Below, in pieces: positions 54,962-60,445 of a stretch of 60,445 nt of DNA; position 1 is the first letter of the stretch; every line of letters starts with the position of its first letter. A program made the position numbers and the translations under genes. The stretch comes from Sphaerosporella brunnea. Its lineage: Eukaryota > Ascomycota > Pezizomycetes > Pezizales > Pyronemataceae. The stretch covers positions 1-60,445 of the forward strand of contig VXIS01000298.1 of NCBI GenBank assembly GCA_008704415.1, written 5' to 3'. The notes under the pieces were generated by a model. The model searched no databases. It saw only the letters and a list, made by a program, of their open reading frames with translations, and was not told where the DNA came from.

Positions 54962-56509
54962 CTTTTAAAATACGGTTATTGGCAATAATAATACCCGATT
55001 TCGAAGGCCGTATTTGGCCCCATTCCTCCAATCTTAGATTATTTCACAGCGTACCCCTCAGCTCACTCGAGTGAGACTCCCACACCGGCACCCCAAAGAC
55101 TGATCCCTCACCCGTCCCTCCGCACCCCATCCTCGTCCCCGTAGCCCTGCCCCTCGCACCACTCGAGTGAAACACAAAGACCACAATCAGACCGCCCGGA
55201 CCGTGTAGAAACCGAAGAATCTAATGCCTATTGGACTTACGTTGCCCTAAATAACATGGTTTGAGTTCATCTGCCATCTGCTGACCCCTTATCCCTTCCT
55301 CAACGCCTCCTATTCGCCAGTAGATCTACCTATGAGACTGAGTGCAGGTTCGCGCATTGTGACCCACGCCTTTACATGTGCTACGGCGGACTGGAGCACG
55401 CTGGACTGCATTCGGTCCCTGACTTTTTCCCTTTTTTCTCCGCAACTCATTTTCGCCGTTCCGCTTCCTCTTTTTGCTAGCACGACCGCGGGAGGCACCG
55501 GTTAAGGGTGGCGCACAATCATCTAATGGTGGATCAGACAAGAAGGGTCATCACTGTCAGACTCGAAGGCATGATCAGCGTCACGGCCCGGGTCGACATC
55601 AGCCTGTATGGCAACCCCCTCTTTCATGCTACGGGCATCCACCAAATCAATCGGGTAGATGTTCTGTGCCTAGCTGTCGATTAAGGTGCGGTTAGGGTTG
55701 GGGTTAGCCTTAAGGTGCTTCTGTACGGCCTCGATAACATCCCGGGGTTTGGTGTTGTTGGCAACAGTCAGGAGCTGCGGTGCGGTTTTCTTTGGAAAGC
55801 ATGCTGTACTCCGACGTGTCCCCGCTGCACCCAGGCACCGGTTGTGATGGATAACCATAGTTGTCACTTTGACCTTCTCGAGGGCCTTATTCCAATGAGC
55901 CCGCACTTTGAAGCCACACGCCTTACTTTAACTGCATTGAACCACGTTCCGGAGTCTATCTGACTTGACAAACAGGATGTTGTACCTGTTCAATACAGCA
56001 TGCAGCCGGATACTGGCTTTGGGATCCTGAAATGTAGAAAATAGATTGCCAACTTTGATATCTGCGCATTCGATGCGTACCTCAAGATCTCTGGGTTGTG
56101 GCAACTCCCCATCTTTGACGGCAGGAGCCGCGCCACTTGCTGCTTGGTTGCTCGTGGCGATTTTGTGTGCGGTCCAGGGGGATAGCTCTTGCACAGTTGC
56201 TCTCGGGCTGGTAGGGAGGGGACCAGGTAGCGGTGAAAACTTCGCTGGGGGTAGTGACCACGGGGTTGTGGTGTGGACTGCAAGTGGTGGTTGCGAGGAT
56301 GAGACGGCCGAGGGTATGGGGAGGATGATGGGGCGGGGGGCGTGGGGCGAAGGGTGAAGGGCGAAGCGCGAGGGTTCAGTCCTTGCGGTCACGGTCTTGG
56401 AGTCTCACTGGGGTGAGTTGAGGGGTATGCTGCCAAATAATATACGATCGGGGGTATGGAGCCAAATACGGCCTTCGGAGGGAGGTATTATAGCCAAGAA
56501 CTGTTTCAA
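54962..56509. mobile_element. Long-TIR element, family C (about 1.55 kb)
   Basis: The left arm (54962 to about 55075) contains GGTTATTGGCAATAATAATACC, CGAAGGCCGTATTTGGCCCC and CTCACTCGAGTGAG. The right arm (about 56400-56509) carries the same blocks inverted (CTCACTGGGGTGAG, GGAGCCAAATACGGCCTTCG, GGTATTATAGCCAAG). A partial copy is at 13341-13560. The interior encodes minus-strand remnants, including a zinc-knuckle-like end. The target duplication is not defined and the superfamily is unknown. Confidence 0.75.
55320..56392 (-). pseudogene. Coding remnant inside the long-TIR element
   Basis: Three minus-strand blocks occur: 56392-55928 (Pro/Ser-rich, then LEVRIECADIKVGNLFSTFQDP), 55906-55670 (HWNKALEKVKVTTMVI and DVIEAVQKHLKANPNP) and 55541-55326, a basic tail KKRKRNGENELRRKKGK followed by STCKGVGHNARTCTQSHR. 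The last part resembles the zinc-knuckle ends (C..C..GHN.RTC) found on several fungal transposases, with one Cys apparently missing. Internal frames are broken. I cannot assign the enzyme family. Confidence 0.35.
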
Positions 56510-56821
56510 ATGAGCAGGACGCCCATCCGTTGGCAATGGATCCGTCCATTCGTGTGCCATAGCTCTACTGGTGATGGTGCCCTCGCTCGAGGGTGGTAGT
56601 TGTGGGGCGGTGAAAGGAAGTAGGCAGTATGGGGGTTCGCAATGAGATTCATTCCCAGCAACCCCCATGATGATGAAAACACGAGCGACCGCTCCACCCT
56701 CAGCTCGAGGAAGCTCGGCTTGTAGAGGATGAAGCATCGGATCGCCTCGTCTCGGCAGCTCGAGTTTCCAGCTCGAGCTGGGTCGGCTCGTGTCAATCAC
56801 TACGGCTCGTGTCAATCACTA
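56510..56821 (+). mobile_element. Family B right-end fragment with duplicated terminus
   Basis: 56640-56802 matches 53531-53712, the right arm of the complete family B MITE. The terminal CGGCTCGTGTCAATCACTA is present twice in tandem (to 56802 and to 56821). The left part is missing. Confidence 0.6.
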
Positions 56822-57087
56822 CTCGGGGGATTTTTAAGTATTCGGACACGTAATTTACCCGGCTTTGGGCAGGGATTGTCCACCGGTTGCCCTCCCTCGT
56901 ACTGGCTCGAACACCTACCTCTACGCGCCATGATGTGGCCAATAGATTGGGTAACTCTGGTAGCTGTGGGAGATGGCCGTAATAACGATTGGGAGCTGAT
57001 GGATAACTCGGCGGAGGTCCTCTAAGCCGGACAAATCCATCCAAAGCTGGGTAAATTGCGTGTCCGAATACCTAAAAATCCCCCGAG
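56822..57087. mobile_element. Tc1/mariner-type MITE, 266 bp, TA flanked
   Basis: Left CTCGGGGGATTTTTAAGTAT and right, read in reverse complement (CTCGGGGGATTTTTAGGTAT), start inverted repeats of roughly 60 bp with few mismatches. TA is present at 56820-56821 and 57088-57089. No ORF is relevant. It is inserted exactly at the end of the family B fragment, using its terminal TA. Confidence 0.9.
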
Positions 57088-57185
57088 TATGGGTACCCCG
57101 CCACGAAACGAAGTTCATATACAGCAGGCAAGGTTGGAGGTGCTGACATACATCAGGAGCAACGAGCGAAACAAGATATCACAAG

Positions 57186-57312
57186 TCTGAGTGGCTGAAC
57201 AGTTAATGCTGGTAAGAAATGAAGACTCCACCATTTCGGAGGTGTAAGGTTCGATCCCCAGTGCCAGCGGGATAGGGGTGGGGTATCAGACATTTTTTTT
57301 TTTTTTTTTTTT
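57186..57312 (+). ncRNA. tRNA-derived SINE-like unit with poly-T tail
   Basis: TGGCTGAACAGTTAATGC (57192-57209) fits a pol III A box in a Ser/Leu-type D arm. CACC-ATTTCGGA-GGTG can form a long variable arm. GGTTCGATCCC (57248-57258) is a consensus B box. A run of 20 T (57293-57312) follows 35 bp later and could act as a pol III terminator. The acceptor stem and T stem pair poorly, so it is not a normal tRNA gene. A SINE or a tRNA pseudogene fits best. Confidence 0.55.
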
Positions 57313-57591
57313 GTCACTCGGAACAATTTGTGTTCCAAAACATGTTTATCTCTTCGAGCATGTTGGGGGACGTCATCCGCATCATTTCTAAGTTTCCAGT
57401 TTAGATTATCCACCTATTATTGCACACACTCTACCTGCAGCTGTTTAGGACCCTGCTCTCGCCAGAACAGCCCCTTCTGAGCGTCTGCCTGACAGCCTGA
57501 TCCTCTAAACCACTCCGTTGGCCGCTTACATATGACGACCTTCACACGCCACCGCCTCAATCGATATCCCGTTCACCGTCATCGTCGCGCC
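57313..57591. other. No gene seen
   Basis: Spacer ending with the GTCGCGCC target octamer. Confidence 0.4.
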
Positions 57592-58086
57592 CAGGGCTGT
57601 CAAAAGTCCGGCCAGTCCGGCATTGAGCGCCGCCTGAACCGGACTGATTGAAACGGGCTTTTGAAATCACGGCCCGTTTGGACCAGGCTTTTTGGATCGA
57701 GACCCAGGCGCCTACGGGCACCCGCCAGGCCCAGAAGTACCCGGCGCCCGGCGGACCCGCCAGGCATCTGTAGTTTTTTGCTTACACATACATCAAGGAA
57801 AGAAACATGAACGTGAGATACAGATTCAACAACCTGAAGGACCTCCAGATAGCCCTCCATCTCCGCACCCCGCTGTTCCAAGTCACTCAGCATACGCCCA
57901 GCGTTCGGCACAATGGCCGACCCGACCTTAATTCAGGATACCGGGCACCGGCAGGCACCTATCAGATATCCAGGTTTTTCTTATGCCGGCCCGAGCCTGT
58001 CGGGCTTGCCACCTCACCGGCCCGACCTGACCCACTCCGTGGGGCCCCATTTGACCTGGCGGCCGGCCGGACTATTGACAGCCCTG
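57592..58086 (-). mobile_element. MITE family A, 495 bp, inverted, with perfect 8-bp TSD
   Basis: Starts CAGGGCTGTCAAAAGTCCGG and ends GGACTATTGACAGCCCTG. GTCGCGCC flanks both sides (57584-57591 and 58087-58094). It is the reverse of the 46521 copy with an internal deletion of about 150 bp. Confidence 0.92.
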
Positions 58087-58189
58087 GTCGCGCCCACTGC
58101 CTCCACACGATTGAAATGCAAACACTCGGTCCAGCACAGGGCAACAGCCGGCGAAACAACCCAAGATCTTCCAGCCAGTTTCAGTCCAT

Positions 58190-58792
58190 GGTGGCATCGT
58201 CCGTCGTATCATCGGACGGAGTTGGTAGCATGCCTCCTTGTGGCTGTGTTCAGTGCTTCTCACGGTCCATTCCCCCCACCAGATGGGACTGGATAGCACG
58301 TGACTGTTCAATGGTAAGGCAGGACGTCTTTTGTGCATCACGGCTCTAAGCACATGCAGTTGACCGCGGTCGACCGCAGTCCCCCGGTGCCAGCGGGCAA
58401 ACATGTAGTAATATTTTGTCGATTTCCTTACTAGGATACATCTCCACCCCGCACCGTCAATCTGGATTCCAAATGTGGCTTTGCGCGCCTTTCTCCTGCC
58501 CAAAAACATATCCGGGACGTGAGATCCATCAGGCTCCGGCGGAGTTGCTTTCAATGGGAGGAGTGAGGAGATCGCTGGGCACTGAAGAAAGGCCTGACAA
58601 AACCGTGGTTTGACTGTCTGCGCTTCATTTGTCAAAGAAGGCCGAAGGTTCAGTTAAGGAGGCGTGACAACTCTGGCTGTGGGCAAACATCGTGCTGAAA
58701 GTTGATCTTCGGTGGCGGGGGAGCTTGGGTGGTAGTTTTTAAGGGTTCTGACAACGATGATGATGGTCACGCTACAGTCGTGTCCATCACTA
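58190..58792. mobile_element. Family B deletion derivative, left end lost
   Basis: 58230-58450 matches 52450-52700, and 58460-58790 matches 54440-54740. It ends CGTGTCCATCACTA at 58792. The octamer after it, TGCTGGAA, resembles the octamer before 52287 (TGCCGGAA). Confidence 0.55.
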
Positions 58793-59019
58793 TGCTGGAA
58801 GCAACCGTGAATGGCATAGCGACAACATGGACTACTACTGCTGAGAGGCCCCGCAAAATACGTGACCATTGCTGGTGCCTGATGGCAGAATCCCTTGAGA
58901 ATCCAAAGAACGCGAGGAACAAACCAAAGATCCGAGAGTCGCTTTTTGGGAGGGCAAGAAAAGAACTCACTGTTCCCCTCTTCACCGCACACATTAAGCT
59001 ACCAGTAAGGCCTAACACA

Positions 59020-59799
59020 CAGAGATGGCGGATCAGCTCGCCAAAGCCGCCGCAAGAGACCGGCTTGACAGGCCGCACGCGATCGCAGCCACCTCACTGG
59101 CACACATCGGACGGCTGGTTACCGACGCCAGAGCCAAAGACCGAAATGCATGGGTCAGCCGACAAATCAAGGGCAAAGCCTACTACAGAAGGAAAGCGAA
59201 ATGGGACAAGACCGCGGCGAAGGCCCCAAAGGCGTTGGCGTTCCGCTATTACCAGCTCCGCCTGAATAAGACGCCTACGGCCCCATACCTTATGTGGACT
59301 GGCCGTAGAACGGACGACAAGTGCTGGTGGTGCCGCAAGTCGCCTAAACAAACGAGAGAGCACCTCTTGAAGAGGTGCGCCAAGTGGCAGAAAGAGCAGG
59401 ATATCCTATGGAGAGCCATAGGTCTGGCGACGAAAGTAGGAGACAAGGAGGGATGGAAGAGGACCTCCACCCCTGTGGCCAGAGTCCTGGCAGACGCAAG
59501 ATGTACTGAAGCCATCTTGGGCTTCTTGGCTAGCACGCATGTCGGCAAGTGGCCAGAGCAGCCAAGAGAATGATCATGAACTGTTACCTTTCCTTTTGTA
59601 CTCTCCTCCTTTTCCTTCGTTTCCTTTGTACCACCTCTTGTCCCCTTTGTTGTCTTTTACCAGCTGCGGATTTCCTTGGTGAGCCTACCAAGTCACGCCC
59701 GTCTGTGGACACCTGAGGTCCAAGGGTAGACTTCCTGTATACAACCATATGTCATGGCCGCAAGCGGCCGAATACATTATGATTAAAACAAACAAAAAA
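59020..59799 (+). CDS. Tad1-like LINE, 5'-truncated, intact C-terminal ORF (copy C)
   Basis: The ORF from 59025 to the TGA at 59571-59573 (182 codons) starts inside the RNase H end (MADQLAKAAARDR) and keeps the rest uninterrupted: LAFRYYQLRLNKTPTAPYLMWTGRR, the knuckle CWWCRKSPKQTREHLLKRC with all four ligands (C-X2-C-X8-H-X4-C), and VARVLADARCTEAILGFL. It is the best preserved LINE copy here. The 3' UTR ends with a perfect GGCCGCAAGCGGCC hairpin (59756-59769), then ATGATTAAAACAAACAAAAAAC. 5' truncation fits target-primed reverse transcription. The fragment itself cannot encode a working protein. Confidence 0.85.
59756..59769 (+). repeat. Conserved LINE 3'-end hairpin
   Basis: GGCCG-CAAG-CGGCC, with counterparts at 16542-16555 (loop CAAC) and 29868-29882 (shorter stem). 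It is located about 30 bases before the end of each copy. Confidence 0.7.
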
Positions 59800-60445
59800 C
59801 AGATTTCCCGAGACGCATCGCCATCTGGACAGGCGGGAAATGCCCGAGGAGATCAAGGCTTGGGGATGCTGACCAGCCGTTTCTTCGGAGATCCGTGAGA
59901 TCCCTAGGGAGTTCGATATTGACCCGCGGCCTGCCCGGGGCTTCGTGAGATCCGTTAGGCGCCGGACGCCTATAAGAAGGTGCCTGGGAGAACAAGAGGA
60001 GGCAGTTATCCAACACACAGTGCAGTACCGGCTCCGAGTATGACAGCCCGACGGCAGCTGCCTAGTGTCATGCCGTAGGCACCCGGTTTAGGGCCTGTTT
60101 AGGATTCATACCTAGTAGGCTTCAGCAGACACCTCCTTGCGCGTATACAAAGCTCGCTCGCACTTCCTGTCAACAACAACGAAACGTCGACCGACCGAAT
60201 AAGCAATTCTACGATGGAAGAGTATTTCAACAACCCGTGGGTGGCGCGGGAGGCGAATAACAGCAGCAGGCCGCGATGGCTCCACGTCGGTATGAGGGGA
60301 AGAACCGTGCGTAGGAGCCAGTGATGCGTGCATAGCAGCAGCAGACCCCCACAAGCGCTGTGCGCCTTTTCCTTATATCTTGAGTCAAGGCTGAGAGTGG
60401 GTTATCCTTTAGCTTAATAGAAGAGCCAGGAAGTCTCGATTATCA
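59800..60445. other. No gene supported; possible promoter or LTR piece
   Basis: CGCCTATAAGAAGG at about 59967-59980 resembles a TATA region, and GGCAGCTGCC near 60054 is a short palindrome. The sequence could be part of an LTR into which LINE C inserted, but no second copy is present to test this. Confidence 0.25.

Noticed and set aside
59940..60110. TATA-like region after LINE C read as an LTR promoter
   Set aside because: Only a single copy in the window and no TG/CA boundaries, so kept only as a note.

Overview
The window reads as a repeat-rich, gene-poor piece of a filamentous fungal chromosome, most likely an ascomycete. The evidence is the mixture of element families: a chromodomain-bearing Ty3/gypsy element (chromovirus), Tad1-like LINEs with a C-terminal CCHC knuckle, Hop/FAR1-type MULEs, hAT elements, Tc1/mariner elements and Ty1/copia relics. 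Several genes are broken by stops that lie one C-to-T step from glutamine codons, as expected of fungal RIP-type mutation. No rRNA, CRISPR array, bacterial operon or recognisable housekeeping gene was found. The species cannot be named from this sequence.

Layout. 1-1.2 kb: integrase and chromodomain end of a gypsy polyprotein with its polypurine tract and 3' LTR. 1.4-3.0 kb: decayed MULE with matching terminal inverted repeats (TIRs). 5.3-6.4 kb: broken gypsy gag on the minus strand, followed by a 1.2 kb block packed with CGTTTGAC motifs, including 11-bp and 60-bp tandem arrays. 7.6-11 kb: a dispersed repeat and an unrecognised minus-strand coding-like tract. 11.6-12.9 kb: two hAT C-termini. 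13.3-16.6 kb: LINE, MULE and MITE debris. 18.9-22.1 kb: repeat W, a Tc1/mariner element with TIRs and TA flanks, and a solo LTR related to the LTR at 0.7 kb. 22.4-27 kb: copia integrase fragment, a coiled-coil ORF and CAG-rich duplicated tracts. 27.3-35.7 kb: nested LINEs and MITEs. 36.5-43.2 kb: hAT pieces and a copia RT/RNase H relic. 46-49.5 kb: nested hAT-type elements. 50.15-51.2 kb: the one long, clean, host-like ORF (351 aa, no recognised domain). 52.3-58.8 kb: a stack of insertions (hAT remnant, 877-bp hAT-type MITE, long-TIR element, TA-flanked mariner MITE, SINE-like unit, 495-bp hAT MITE). 59-59.8 kb: a 5'-truncated LINE with an intact C-terminal ORF and tail.

How the parts relate. 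Almost nothing here works as a pathway. The window records sequential insertion and decay. The non-autonomous elements carry TIRs and target site duplications (TSDs) that identify their likely mobilisers: 8-bp duplications point to hAT, TA to Tc1/mariner. The relic hAT and Tc1 coding fragments nearby are candidates for the enzymes that once moved them. The best candidates for follow-up are the CGTTTGAC array element, the tRNA-derived SINE-like unit, the conserved hairpin at the LINE 3' ends, the long-TIR element with a zinc-knuckle ORF, and the unrecognised 351-aa gene.
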